A stretch of DNA of 64,000 bases from Rhizobium phaseoli (GTDB lineage Bacteria; Pseudomonadota; Alphaproteobacteria; Rhizobiales; Rhizobiaceae): assembly GCF_003985125.1 (NCBI RefSeq), contig NZ_ML133566.1, forward strand, positions 62,001 to 126,000, given 5' to 3'. A model generated the notes under the pieces. It was given only the letters and a program-made list of their open reading frames with translations, ran no database searches and was not told the origin of the DNA. The translations under genes were made by a program, and so were the position numbers. How positions within the stretch are numbered: the first letter of the stretch is position 1; each line of letters begins with the position of its first letter. Positions 1-8,294 of the stretch are shown here, one piece after another.

Positions 1-1077
1 GCGTTTTCGGACGTGATGCCAGGGCCGTTTAAGGTCCGATCGGGGACGATGCTGGATCGTGCCATCGGCGAGGACCTTCGGCTCTCCTGGAATGACGTAT
101 GGGCCGACGTTCGGCAACTCAGTCAGAATCATCTGGGCTGGTCCGTTCAGGATGATGGTTTTCTTCCTGGTTTTGCTGTCATCAAGAAATAGCAGCCCGC
201 GCTGCAGATCGACATTCGACCACTTCAGCTTCAGGATTTCACCGCGGCGGGCGCCAGTCAGGATGAACAGGCGGATGGCAGCAGCAGAGAACTGGTCGAT
301 CTTGATCCGTCGATTCTCTGCTTTCGGTGCGTGCTTGACATTCTTCTCGGGATCCGGGTCCCACGGGATGCCATCAGTCTCCGCCTCGCGAATGGCGTCG
401 CCGAGGCGGCCCAGCTCATCGCTGGTCAGGTATCGTTCTCGATTGTCTTCCGGGTACTTCTTGATTCCGCTTGCCGGGTTTTCGATCTTGGGAATGGCTT
501 TGGTATCCATCCCCCAAGTGTACATGGAGCTGATCGTGGACAGGACCCGGTTCGCCGTAATGGGCTTATCCTTCAGCGAAACGTGCAGCTTTTCGATTTC
601 GCCCGTTCCGATGTCCTTTGCCTTCTTCCGCCCCAGTGTCTCGGAAGCGATATTCAGCCAGCGGGCATAGAGTTTGTATGTCGCGCTCTTCTGCTTCGCG
701 TCGACGGTCCGCAGGTAATCATTCCTTAGAGTGTCGAACGTCGGCGACGCCCGGTCGGCGCTCTTCTCCTTTGCCGGATCCCCACCCTGGACGACCTGGG
801 CGAGTACGGTCTTGGCAACGCGCCGAGCTTCATCGGGTGTGACCTTCTTCGTGCTGCCGATAGTGTAGCGTCTGGTCGGGGCTTCCCGGCCAGACCCGAA
901 TCGGTAGATGACAAGGTACGTCATGGCTCCCGTCGTTCGAACCCGGATGGCGAACCCGGTGACGGCCGTGTCGGAAACGAAGAATTCCTTTTCGCCCGGC
1001 TCAATGCGCTTGATTAGGCTGAGAGTAATCTCTGCCGAGGTCGATGAGTTGATCGGGAATTCGGCTTTCTTGGCCAT
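1..1077 (-). CDS. Tyrosine recombinase/integrase of an integrated element, partial (C-terminus beyond window edge)
   Basis: I translated this gene by hand; it is open for 359 codons from ATG at 1077 to the window edge with no stop. The protein starts MAKKAEFPIN. Residues about 10-95 look like the arm-DNA-binding domain (DUF4102 type) of P4/CP4-57-like integrases, 105-200 like the core-binding domain, and from 220 the catalytic domain begins. TGARRGEI at 274-281 carries the first catalytic arginine (R277), and a lysine-containing beta hairpin (DDSKTRKK) follows. The HxxR box, the second histidine and the nucleophilic tyrosine lie off the window. It points away from the tRNA-Ala fragment about 150 bp away, as expected for an integrase beside its att site. 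It should excise and integrate the element. No strong ribosome site precedes the ATG. Confidence 0.93.
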   Translation of the reverse strand, partial: MAKKAEFPINSSTSAEITLSLIKRIEPGEKEFFVSDTAVTGFAIRVRTTGAMTYLVIYRFGSGREAPTRRYTIGSTKKVTPDEARRVAKTVLAQVVQGGDPAKEKSADRASPTFDTLRNDYLRTVDAKQKSATYKLYARWLNIASETLGRKKAKDIGTGEIEKLHVSLKDKPITANRVLSTISSMYTWGMDTKAIPKIENPASGIKKYPEDNRERYLTSDELGRLGDAIREAETDGIPWDPDPEKNVKHAPKAENRRIKIDQFSAAAIRLFILTGARRGEILKLKWSNVDLQRGLLFLDDSKTRKKTIILNGPAQMILTELPNVGPYVIPGEPKVLADGTIQHRPRSDLKRPWHHVRKR

Positions 1078-1223
1078 CAAGCAAAAATCCGGGAAGCACC
1101 AGGGAAGTACGGGAACGGAAATCAGAGGAAACTAACGGAACGACATTACCAGATTTTTGTTGAAGCGAAAGGGCTTAGAGCAAGATAGGGAAACGTGGGG
1201 AAACTCCCGGAAAGCACGGCCCG
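1078..1223. other. Short spacer between integrase and att site with repeated GGGAA/GGAAA motifs
   Basis: This 146-base AT/GA-rich spacer has no reading frame that looks real. Short repeats of the type GGGAA or GGAAA recur at 1092-1130 and again at 1188-1213. Integrase arm-type sites and excisionase sites usually lie in such a position, so these repeats are candidates for them. That role is inferred from position only. Confidence 0.4.
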
Positions 1224-1272
1224 TTGCATGGCATGCAAGAGGTCAGCGGTTCGATCCCGCTTAGCTCCACCA
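1224..1272 (+). repeat. attachment site: 3' fragment of tRNA-Ala(GGC)
   Basis: The 49 bases match the 3' part of an alanine tRNA. They contain most of the anticodon stem and the whole loop with anticodon GGC (TGCATGGCATGCA), the variable loop, a complete T arm (AGCGG-TTCGATC-CCGCT), the 3' acceptor strand TAGCTCC, discriminator A and encoded CCA. The bases upstream do not form a D arm or a matching 5' acceptor strand, so this is not a complete tRNA gene. Elements that integrate in the 3' half of a tRNA leave such a copy at the far end, and the intact tRNA is expected at the other end, left of the window. Confidence 0.88.
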
Positions 1273-1373
1273 CGCTTCGCCCTTACGGGCTTCGCGTGGC
1301 GCAGCCGCGAGAAACCGTTAGACCGAAGCAGTGCCCGGCATAGCCCGAAGGGCGACGACGGGCTGAAACGCTG

Positions 1374-1667
1374 ATGTGGTACGTCTATATTCTCCGCAGC
1401 GTCGATTTTCCCGATCAGGAATATACCGGCTCTACCGCCGATCTGAAGCAGCGCCTTTCGGCGCACAATGCCGGAAAATCCACCCACACTGCCAAATTTG
1501 CACCATGGGATTTGCTCTGGTATTGCGCCTTTCCTGATAAGCACAAGGCGCTTGAATTCGAAAGATATCTGAAATCGCATTCCGGCAGGGCTTTTGCCGG
1601 CAAGAGGCTGGTCCAGCCAAATCTGGCTTCAGGTCGGCTGACCAACGGGAAGACCGATCTCGAATAG
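1374..1667 (+). CDS. GIY-YIG domain endonuclease-like protein
   Basis: The 97-residue protein is one GIY-YIG domain of the UPF0213/YhbQ kind. The first motif is YVYILRS (residues 3-9), the second YTGSTADL (17-24), followed by the catalytic arginine in LKQRLSAHN and the metal-binding glutamate in ALEFERYLK. Length fits single-domain members. Such proteins are structure-specific nucleases or remnants of them, with no settled role in most bacteria. It is the first chromosomal gene after the att scar and is transcribed away from the element. The start ATG sits directly behind a GC-rich spacer with no clear ribosome site, so the start is likely but not certain. Confidence 0.85.
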   Translation: MWYVYILRSVDFPDQEYTGSTADLKQRLSAHNAGKSTHTAKFAPWDLLWYCAFPDKHKALEFERYLKSHSGRAFAGKRLVQPNLASGRLTNGKTDLE

Positions 1668-1712
1668 CACCGGTGCACGCGAAGCTAGCGCCGGCATTCA
1701 GCGCACACCACT

Positions 1713-3506
1713 TCAATTACCCGGCGCGTCGCCATTCTGCACCGACAAACCGGCAGCCTCTATCCCCGCAAGGAAACGCTGCTGATCCTGGGGCCGCGCC
1801 AACCGGCTGACGACTTCTCGTCGGATGTTCGGGATCAGTGCGGGTGATTCGCGCCGGATCCAATCGAGCTGCTCCTTGGCCTCCTGCTGTTTTCCAAGCG
1901 CCCCGAGAATGGAGAGCAGTACGAGGCGATGCATCGGATTGTAATTGAGGTCCGACATGCGCGACCAAAGTTCCGCAGCCTGCGTGTCGCCCCGCATGAA
2001 GGCGCAGAGCGCCATTCCGACTTGGTAATATCCGCGTGGGCCGGCATTCTTGCCGACGGCTTCCGAAATCAGCGTGCAGCCCTTGTCCCATTCTCCCGAC
2101 ATCGACAGGCGCAGGCCGTATTCGCCGGCAACTTCGGTATCGTTCGGATTGCTGGCATAGGCTGCGGCGCCGGCTCTGAGGGCCTCGGCCGGATCATTAC
2201 CGAAAAAGTCGGCGAGCATCAGCGCCTGAAGGGCGCGCGCATTCTTCGGATCGAGCTGCACGGCACGCACAGCAAGGTCCTTGGCGATGCCGAGCGTCGC
2301 GGCCGTCGATTTCGTGTGAAGCTGGTATGAAAAGCGGAACTCGTCGAGATGGATCAACGAAAGAAGGGCCGCGACATTGGAATCGGCCGGCGCTTCTTCC
2401 ACGGCCCGTTGCAGGCAGGATTTCGCCGCCTCGTGCGCCTGCACCGTCATTTCGCTGCGGTAGCTGTAATAGGCGAGAACGCAGGAGAAAGCATCCGCAT
2501 TGCCGGCGATGGCCGCAGTGTCGGTTTGGAACATGACGCCGAAAGGACGCGCGACCGCCGCAGCGATATCTCCGGCAAGGCTCGCCTGCGTTTTCGGGAT
2601 ACCTTGCACCTTCATATCGGCATCGTAATTGCTCGCCCAGATGACTGCTGCATCGACCCGTCGCACCAGCCTCGCCGTCGAACGCAGCTGACTGCCTTCA
2701 AGCCTCACGCTTCCCTGCAGGGCGTAGAGCGGTTCCGACGAAACCTGGCCGGTTTTAATCCGCGGCATGGCAGTGACGACGACGATGTCGTTGAAGCGGA
2801 CCAGCTTCTCGATGATATCGTCGGTTATGCCCCGAGAAATATCGGATGCCAAGCCCCCGTCCGAGACGCTCTCGAAACGCTCGACGAGAATAGTGGGGCG
2901 ATTTTCGGTTGTCGTCGCTGTCTTGCGCGCCGCCTTCGGCGATTCCAGCTGTTGAAGCAGCGCCGCTGCCGAGGCAAGGATGATCGCGACGCCTGCCGCC
3001 AGGAGCCAATATAAGGGCCGCGATAGACGCCGGTCCGGTTGCTCCCGGCTGATCGTATCCGCAGCCGTGTTGATCTCTCCGCTGTCGTCGCCGGACAGGC
3101 CAGGCTGATCGGGCTGTTCGGGCAGCTTCATGTCCGCGGGGCCGGCGGTGTCGATGACGTCGAAGACGGGTGCGTAGCCGCCCTTGGGGATCGTGATGAT
3201 GATCCGGTCGGCGGCACCGGCGGTCAGGTAATAATGTTCCAGTTCCCGTCTCAGTCGACCGGCTTCGATACGGACACATGGATCCTGTTGCGCATCGAAA
3301 TTAGCGTCTCTGCCAAACACCGCCTGCGCGATGGTGAAGGCCTTCAGATAGTCGCGACGGCCTGCCAGCGTTTCCGTCACGACGAATTCAAGAAACTTTC
3401 GCGCCCGTTCGGGAAGGCGGAACTCGCGGCTGGAAAGAATACGCTCGAGTTGCTGCTGCACGTCCTCCTGCGAGGCGACCACCCTGTTTATGCCTGCACT
3501 CGTCAT
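1713..3506 (-). CDS. Membrane-anchored CadC-like/TPR protein (paralogue 1 of 3)
   Basis: The predicted 597-residue protein has three parts. Residues 14-115 form a conserved cytoplasmic domain ending in VRIEAGRLRRELEHYY and IPKGGYAP. Those signatures recall the recognition helix and wing of OmpR/CadC winged helices, but this is my reading and not a family match I can prove. One membrane segment lies near 165-185. Residues 205-325 resemble the TolB-like domain that accompanies class III adenylate cyclase and CadC-type proteins, and 340-570 look like TPR repeats. Two paralogues lie at 31561-33342 and 33405-34397. I prefer ATG 3506 to the upstream ATG at 3560 because a GGGGGAA ribosome site precedes it and the paralogue has a similar N-terminus. 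Databases often label such proteins adenylate cyclase, but no cyclase domain is present. Confidence 0.8.
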   Translation of the reverse strand: MTSAGINRVVASQEDVQQQLERILSSREFRLPERARKFLEFVVTETLAGRRDYLKAFTIAQAVFGRDANFDAQQDPCVRIEAGRLRRELEHYYLTAGAADRIIITIPKGGYAPVFDVIDTAGPADMKLPEQPDQPGLSGDDSGEINTAADTISREQPDRRLSRPLYWLLAAGVAIILASAAALLQQLESPKAARKTATTTENRPTILVERFESVSDGGLASDISRGITDDIIEKLVRFNDIVVVTAMPRIKTGQVSSEPLYALQGSVRLEGSQLRSTARLVRRVDAAVIWASNYDADMKVQGIPKTQASLAGDIAAAVARPFGVMFQTDTAAIAGNADAFSCVLAYYSYRSEMTVQAHEAAKSCLQRAVEEAPADSNVAALLSLIHLDEFRFSYQLHTKSTAATLGIAKDLAVRAVQLDPKNARALQALMLADFFGNDPAEALRAGAAAYASNPNDTEVAGEYGLRLSMSGEWDKGCTLISEAVGKNAGPRGYYQVGMALCAFMRGDTQAAELWSRMSDLNYNPMHRLVLLSILGALGKQQEAKEQLDWIRRESPALIPNIRREVVSRLARPQDQQRFLAGIEAAGLSVQNGDAPGN

Positions 3507-3767
3507 CGGTTCCCCCAGATCCCCGATTGCGAACAACCTGCAGTATGCTGCCCTAAACAATAGTCCCGGCCAGGCGTGACGGCAATGCCATCCATCCGAA
3601 TAGGCCGCTCAATGTGAAGGAACGCAATGAATATCCGTGGCCGGCGCAAGACACACCTTGCCGAAGGCTGGCGTAGGATACCGTATTCTACCGGTGCGGA
3701 CATGTATTTTACTGCCTTGATTTCCGAGCTCGCCTTATCATCGCGGGGTATTCTCAAGGAGGCTGCG

Positions 3768-4232
3768 ATGACATCTGAGACCTCTACGTCCCATCCCATG
3801 ACAAGCGCAGAGGATCTGCGCAAACGTGCTCTGGAGCTTCAGCTTCTCGAGATGGAGCGCAGCGAAAAGATAAAGGCGCGCGAAGCAAAGAAACACGCGG
3901 AATTCGTCGAGGATTTTTTTCGCAAGCAGATCGGTGAAACGGAGCGCGCCGTCATCAAGCGGCTGGTCATGAAAGCGGCGGCGGACGGCAAATACGAGGC
4001 GCTGATCTACAGCTTTCCATCGAGCTTCTGCACCGACAGCGGCCGGGCCATCAACAACAACCTGTCGGGATGGCAGAACACCCTGCAGGGAAAGGCAAAG
4101 GAACTACTCGAACTTTTCGAAGAGGTCGCCCGCCCGCAGGGATATGGCCTGAAGGCCATGATCATCAACTTCCCGGACGGCATGCCCGGAGACGTCGGCT
4201 TCTTCCTTACCTGGGAGCCGCCTGTCGAGTGA
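3768..4232 (+). CDS. Conserved hypothetical protein, N-terminal coiled coil
   Basis: I do not recognise this 154-residue protein. The N-terminal third (residues 12-50) is a charged helical stretch rich in Glu, Lys and Arg that could form a coiled coil. The rest is compact and mixed, with no signal peptide or membrane segment, so a cytoplasmic protein is likely. The start at 3768 is set by an AAGGAGG ribosome site at 3756-3762; a longer frame back to 3627 has no such site. It is divergent from the CadC-like gene and precedes the CYTH gene by about 145 bp on the same strand. Function is unknown. Confidence 0.75.
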   Translation: MTSETSTSHPMTSAEDLRKRALELQLLEMERSEKIKAREAKKHAEFVEDFFRKQIGETERAVIKRLVMKAAADGKYEALIYSFPSSFCTDSGRAINNNLSGWQNTLQGKAKELLELFEEVARPQGYGLKAMIINFPDGMPGDVGFFLTWEPPVE

Positions 4233-4376
4233 CCGGCAGGAGCAGCGCATGCACGTCGCCCGGCAGCCGACAGCGGCTCGGGGATAACGACCTGCAGTGA
4301 ACGAAGAGACATTCAAAGTGTTGCAGCGTCCTCTGCACGTCTTTACGGACGGGCGGCGCTGGATGGAGCGATCGAT

Positions 4377-4883
4377 TTGAAAGCGACCGAGATCGAACGC
4401 AAGTTCCTCGTGCGGAACGATGGCTGGCGCCGTTGCGCCGGCATTTCGCATGTCCTGCAGCAGGCTTACCTGTCTCGCGACGAGAATGCGGTACGCATCC
4501 GCGTGATTGACGGTCGCTCGGCCTGCCTGACGATCAAATTCCGTACATCGAAGCTCGCCAAGGACGAATTTGAATATGAGATTCCGGTCGAGGAGGCACG
4601 GGAGCTGCTGCTCCATGCGAGCGGCCGCGTCATTGAAAAGACGCGCTACCGGGTTCTCCACGAGGGTAGAATCTGGGATGTGGACGTCTTTGCCGGCGCC
4701 TATGAGGGATTGACGCTTGCCGAGATCGAAATGGCCAGCGAAGACGATCTGCCGACCCTGCCGCAATGGCTTGGGCGAGAGGTCACGGGCAACAAACGCT
4801 ACTCCAATCGCGCCATGGCGGCTGCCCCGCACAAGCCATCGCTGCGTGAATGGGCGGCTGAAGACGGCGCCCTGCGCCTCTGA
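4377..4883 (+). CDS. CYTH-domain protein (triphosphate tunnel metalloenzyme)
   Basis: The protein begins with KATEIERKFLV, which contains the ExExK metal-binding signature of the CYTH/TTM superfamily. Alternating charged strands follow across about 160 residues, for example VRIRVIDGR and LTIKFR, that would line the tunnel. Members hydrolyse inorganic triphosphate or other triphosphates; some are CyaB-type adenylate cyclases. Length is that of a single-domain bacterial TTM protein, and inorganic triphosphatase activity is the likeliest guess. The start is TTG at 4377 with GGAG eight bases upstream; no ATG lies in frame near it. A polyphosphate kinase 2 gene about 6 kb away hints at polyphosphate metabolism in the area, but the two are not in one operon. 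Confidence 0.85.
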   Translation: MKATEIERKFLVRNDGWRRCAGISHVLQQAYLSRDENAVRIRVIDGRSACLTIKFRTSKLAKDEFEYEIPVEEARELLLHASGRVIEKTRYRVLHEGRIWDVDVFAGAYEGLTLAEIEMASEDDLPTLPQWLGREVTGNKRYSNRAMAAAPHKPSLREWAAEDGALRL

Positions 4884-4907
4884 AAGGGCGCGGGGCGCTG
4901 CCGGATC

Positions 4908-5846
4908 CTATTCGCTGACAACGGTCCAGTTAGTATCCGGATTGAATTCCTTGATCGCGGCGGCGCGCTGTTCCGTCTCCGGCCCGAGATCACGTTGATA
5001 GATGGCGCTCCTCCCGTTGACGATAAATGTCTGCACGCCGGTCACCCGATATTTGACCGGCCAGGCGATCAGTGCGAAGCCGCCGGTCATATAACCATTG
5101 ATGACGTAGCTTTGCTTGCCGCCCAGCACGTTGTCGCCCTGAGCGGTCAGGATGCGATAGCGGTATCCGAAATAACCCTCGCCGCGTTTGGCGGCGCCGA
5201 AGGCGGCCGTTTCGACCAGCGCGCTGGCCGGGCTTTCTTCCGGGTAGACGTTCGGATCCCAGTAGAGACCGTCCAGCTTGCCCGGACTGCTGATCAGTTT
5301 TTTGGCGAACTCGTAAATGCCGTCGCCGTCGCGGTCGTCGGATGCATATTGATACTGCGCCGCCACATATTCATGCATCGTGTCGATCGTCGCCAGTTCG
5401 TTCTCGCCGATGCGCCGGTTGACGATCTCCTCGAAGCCGCGCTGCGTGTCGAAGGACCATTTTCCTTCTTTATCCTCCGTCAACGGGAACGGCAGCGGCC
5501 AGAGCCGATCGCCGATCGCAACGATTTTCGCACCTTCGGCGTCTTTGAGGATCACCTGTCGTTCGGCGCCTTCCCGGATCAACCCATAAGCGATCATCGC
5601 CTCGTTGTTGGCGCGCAGCCTCTCTGCGTTCAGACCGAGCAGATCAGCAAGATCGCCGATATTGTTGGAAGCGAGCACCGATTTCAGCCGGTCGAGTGCA
5701 AGTGCCGGGCTGTCGAATTTCGGAGACGGTTTTGCCGCCTTGTATTCGGCAAGATCCGTTTGACCCTGCGAAAGCGCCGGTGTCGCCGGCATTCCGCAGA
5801 GCGCAGTCATAAGCATAAGCGGGATTACAATCGATTGGCGTCTCAT
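4908..5846 (-). CDS. Exported DUF2950 family protein
   Basis: The 312-residue protein has a Sec signal peptide (MRRQSIVIPLMLMTALCG, cleavage likely near SQGQ) and then matches the DUF2950 family as I recall it: an N-terminal helical part, a central ENELATIDTMHEYVAAQ segment, and a C-terminal part with YFGYRYRILTAQG and GGFALIAWPVKYRVTGV. DUF2950 has no settled function. The gene follows the DUF3300 gene with about 30 bases between, so the two are probably co-transcribed; that pairing is common in proteobacteria. ATG 5846 is chosen over 5879 because a GGAGTT ribosome site lies just before it and the signal peptide starts cleanly there. Confidence 0.85.
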   Translation of the reverse strand: MRRQSIVIPLMLMTALCGMPATPALSQGQTDLAEYKAAKPSPKFDSPALALDRLKSVLASNNIGDLADLLGLNAERLRANNEAMIAYGLIREGAERQVILKDAEGAKIVAIGDRLWPLPFPLTEDKEGKWSFDTQRGFEEIVNRRIGENELATIDTMHEYVAAQYQYASDDRDGDGIYEFAKKLISSPGKLDGLYWDPNVYPEESPASALVETAAFGAAKRGEGYFGYRYRILTAQGDNVLGGKQSYVINGYMTGGFALIAWPVKYRVTGVQTFIVNGRSAIYQRDLGPETEQRAAAIKEFNPDTNWTVVSE

Positions 5847-5875
5847 GATGTAACTCCATGGGCTCGGAAAGGGTG

Positions 5876-7258
5876 TCATCGCCGTCCTCTGCCGCCACCA
5901 CCGCCACCGCGGCCGCCACCGCCGCGAGAGGGCATCGGGCGCGAGTGATGAACGGGACGGGCGGCCGGGCGGTGAGCGCCCATGCTTTGCGCACCTCGTT
6001 TCGAGGCGACGGCCTGTTGGCGGCCGGGCTGGACATTGCCGAGTGCACTCGACTGGCGTCCGCGATTGTCCGGCCTAGCCGCCATTTGAGGCTTGCTGGG
6101 TTTCTTGACGGATTTCTGCGCGGTTTTCGCCGAGGGGCGGTTGGCCGATTGTTTAGGGCGGGCCTCCGGCCGGGAGGCATTCTGACGATTGGCGGCCGTC
6201 GGCCTGTCCGCCTGCGGTTTGGCCTTCAGCCCTTGCGCCGTGCTTTTCCGGATATCGTCTGCGCGTGCGGCCGTTCCGCGATCGCCCGGCCTCTGGCCGG
6301 TCTGCCTGTCCGCAGCCTTGTTGCGCAGCTGGTTGCGATTGTCGGCCTGAAGTCCTGACTTGATCGCCGACCGGTCCAGATTGGCAAGCTGATCCTTGCC
6401 GATGCTCAGCTTGCTGCGGTCGACATTCGCCCAGTCGACGTCATTCCACTTCATTTTTCCGTTGAAGTTGCGATTGTTCAGGCAATTGTTGCAATCGATG
6501 TCGATATCGCCGTCCCAGCGACCGCCCCATACACCCCAGTCGTCCCAGTTGACGATGGCCGCCCAGGTGAGCCCGGTGACCGCAGCGGCAAAGAACCCCG
6601 CGCCCGGATAGTAATAGTTGTCGTAATAATCCGGATAATAGGAGATCGGTTCAGCGGCATAGTTCGGCTCATAGAGCATTTCCGGCGGATATTGCGGGAT
6701 ATAGATCTTCTCGGGGTCGGTCGGCCGGATGATGATGTTGTCGTTTTCGGTGACAACCGTCACCTTGTCATCGGTCTTGATGATGTTCTTTGCCACCGCC
6801 TCGTCGCGCAGCTGCTGGATGGCGATCAGCACGTCCTTCTGTTGATTGGCGAGCGCATCGGCGAGCGATTGGGTCCAATCGAGATCCTCGCTCATCATCT
6901 TGACAATGTCGGGGTAGTTGAGCAGCGAAACGACGCTGCCGTCCCAATCGCTCTTGGGCTTGAGGTCGGCATTCTTCTTTTTCGCTTCGAGAAAACGCTG
7001 CGCTTCGATGATCTGCAGGGGAAAGAGCGAGGCGGCCGAAATCGCCGCGACCAGTTCGTCGGGATAGAGCGCGATCCGCGCGACCAGCACTTCAAGCTCG
7101 TCTTCGGAGAGGAGGGAAGAGGCCGGCTGCTCGGCGGCTGCCGGGGCAGGGGCGGCGGCCGGCGCGGCAGCCTGTGCTCGCGCGGGCAAGGCCGGCTGCA
7201 GCGCAATGAGCGCCAGAGCCGACAATCCACCAAGCAGTTTGCGGGTAATTGCTTTCAT
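5876..7258 (-). CDS. Exported DUF3300 family protein with Arg/Gln/Ala-rich tail
   Basis: The 460-residue protein starts with a signal peptide ending near ARAQAA, then an Ala/Pro linker. Residues 50-230 are the DUF3300 domain (ELEVLVARIALYPDELVAAI; DPEKIYIPQYPPEMLYEP). A Tyr/Asp-rich patch (YYPDYYDNYYYPG) and a Trp-rich segment around a CNNC pair follow, then a long basic low-complexity tail ending in a Gly/Arg run. It is probably periplasmic or surface-associated; function is unknown. The ribosome site GGGAGGTG lies nine bases before the ATG. It leads the DUF2950 gene. Confidence 0.87.
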   Translation of the reverse strand: MKAITRKLLGGLSALALIALQPALPARAQAAAPAAAPAPAAAEQPASSLLSEDELEVLVARIALYPDELVAAISAASLFPLQIIEAQRFLEAKKKNADLKPKSDWDGSVVSLLNYPDIVKMMSEDLDWTQSLADALANQQKDVLIAIQQLRDEAVAKNIIKTDDKVTVVTENDNIIIRPTDPEKIYIPQYPPEMLYEPNYAAEPISYYPDYYDNYYYPGAGFFAAAVTGLTWAAIVNWDDWGVWGGRWDGDIDIDCNNCLNNRNFNGKMKWNDVDWANVDRSKLSIGKDQLANLDRSAIKSGLQADNRNQLRNKAADRQTGQRPGDRGTAARADDIRKSTAQGLKAKPQADRPTAANRQNASRPEARPKQSANRPSAKTAQKSVKKPSKPQMAARPDNRGRQSSALGNVQPGRQQAVASKRGAQSMGAHRPAARPVHHSRPMPSRGGGGRGGGGGGRGRR

Positions 7259-7272
7259 CGCACATGCACCTC

Positions 7273-7302
7273 CCTTGAATCAGTTGGCCTTGAATCAGTT
7301 GG
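7273..7302. repeat. Perfect 15-bp tandem direct repeat
   Basis: The unit CCTTGAATCAGTTGG occurs twice head to tail without a gap, immediately upstream of the DUF3300 ribosome site. It could be a recent duplication or a paired binding site for a regulator of the DUF3300-DUF2950 unit. Confidence 0.7.
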
Positions 7303-7315
7303 ATGACGGACACGT

Positions 7316-7630
7316 TCACGGAGATTTCGGGCCGGCGACGGGCGGTTTCCGGAGCATCACAACTTTTGATTGCGACATCGCCTCCCGCATCTCTTTCAAA
7401 AGGGCATCGACCAGGCCTGCATATTCCAGCCGCCGCAGTTCCTTGACCCCGTCGGGCAGCTGTTCGACATGCGCCAATGCCTGCGCCGCGGCAGCGAGAT
7501 CCTCGCACATGCTTTGAAAGGCCTCGTTGGCGTCGAAAAGCCGCTGCACCAGCTTCGCCTGGTCGGGGAAATAAGCCGCTGCCGCTTCAAGGGCGGACGA
7601 ATCTGTCGAACCACTTTCTCCCGACGCCAT
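7316..7630 (-). CDS. Small hypothetical protein, helical
   Basis: This 104-residue protein has no signal peptide or membrane segment and is predicted mostly helical (FPDQAKLVQRLFDANEAFQ, ALAHVEQLPDGVKELRRLEYAGLVDALLKEMREAM). I do not recognise a family. It lies just upstream of the DUF3300-DUF2950 pair on the same strand, 57 bases away, and may share their transcript. A purine-rich stretch (GGGGGGGCGAAG) precedes the ATG. It is divergent from the DUF3302 operon. Confidence 0.65.
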   Translation of the reverse strand: MASGESGSTDSSALEAAAAYFPDQAKLVQRLFDANEAFQSMCEDLAAAAQALAHVEQLPDGVKELRRLEYAGLVDALLKEMREAMSQSKVVMLRKPPVAGPKSP

Positions 7631-7952
7631 CTTCGCCCCCCCGCCGAACTGCGCTCAGCAGATGCAAAAACTATATAACAGCCGAGCCGTCTGCAGACGT
7701 AAAATACGCGATCCTACGTTATCCGGCTCCCAAACGGCTCTTCGCATGCGGCACAGAGACGTGCGATTGGATGCGCCTGCCGATCCCGCGCCTTTGCCTT
7801 TGCCGCGGGCGATCTCGTCAGGCGGATCGCCTTGCCAACGCCTCGATAGAGCTTACGCGATGCTACGGGCCTTTGGGCCGAAACGGGCCTATTATTCCAT
7901 CTTCGCTTGCGATCAACGGCTCGGGTCAGGCCCAAGCCGGAAGGGAGGGGTC
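7631..7952. other. Divergent promoter region without a gene
   Basis: This 322-base gap separates divergent transcription units. It holds a perfect 12-base palindrome (CGTCTGCAGACG, 7688-7699) next to an AT-rich TATATAA stretch at 7672-7678 that could be the -10 of the leftward promoter. A reading frame runs through it in frame with the DUF3302 gene, but it has no typical protein sequence. I see no convincing Fnr box, only a single half site (GATCAA) near 7911. Confidence 0.45.
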
Positions 7953-8294
7953 GTGTTTCTCGACTATTTTGCCTTGGGCGTATTGGTCTTCGTCGTAGTC
8001 ACGCTTTTCTATGCGGTGATTGCCATTCACGACATTCCGCATCTGATGGCCAAGGCGCGCAACCATCCTCATCAGGATGCCATCCATGTTGCCGGTTGGG
8101 TCAGCCTCTTCACGCTTCATGCGATCTGGCCGTTCCTGTTCATCTGGGCAACGCTTTACCGCGAAGACCGCGGCTGGGGCATCCGGCAGGATGGAAAGCT
8201 GTCGGCGGAAGTCGAAGCGAATGCTGAAATTGCGCGTCTGCATGCCCGGATCGCCGAGCTCGAGGCGCAGACGCCGGAGAAGGAAACCGCCTGA
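7953..8294 (+). CDS. DUF3302 (YiaW-like) inner-membrane protein
   Basis: The 113-residue protein has two membrane segments (ALGVLVFVVVTLFYAVIAI and VSLFTLHAIWPFLFIWA), then a charged coiled-coil tail (AEVEANAEIARLHARIAELEAQ). This fits DUF3302, whose members (YiaW, YibI) are encoded with an HlyD-like adaptor, as here. The start is GTG 7953, set by the ribosome site GGGAGGGG; a longer frame back to 7662 contains no membrane-protein sequence and is rejected. Its stop codon shares one base with the start of the next gene (TGATG), so translation is probably coupled. It is the first gene of a five-gene operon. Confidence 0.85.
   Translation: MFLDYFALGVLVFVVVTLFYAVIAIHDIPHLMAKARNHPHQDAIHVAGWVSLFTLHAIWPFLFIWATLYREDRGWGIRQDGKLSAEVEANAEIARLHARIAELEAQTPEKETA

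Noticed and set aside
1146..1580. Open frame across the tRNA fragment, minus strand
   Set aside because: Its protein contains the false KRDRTADL pattern typical of translated tRNA sequence, and overlaps a good GIY-YIG gene.
7903..7917. Possible Fnr box before the DUF3302 operon
   Set aside because: Only one half site (ATCAA) fits; the other half (TCGCT) does not.
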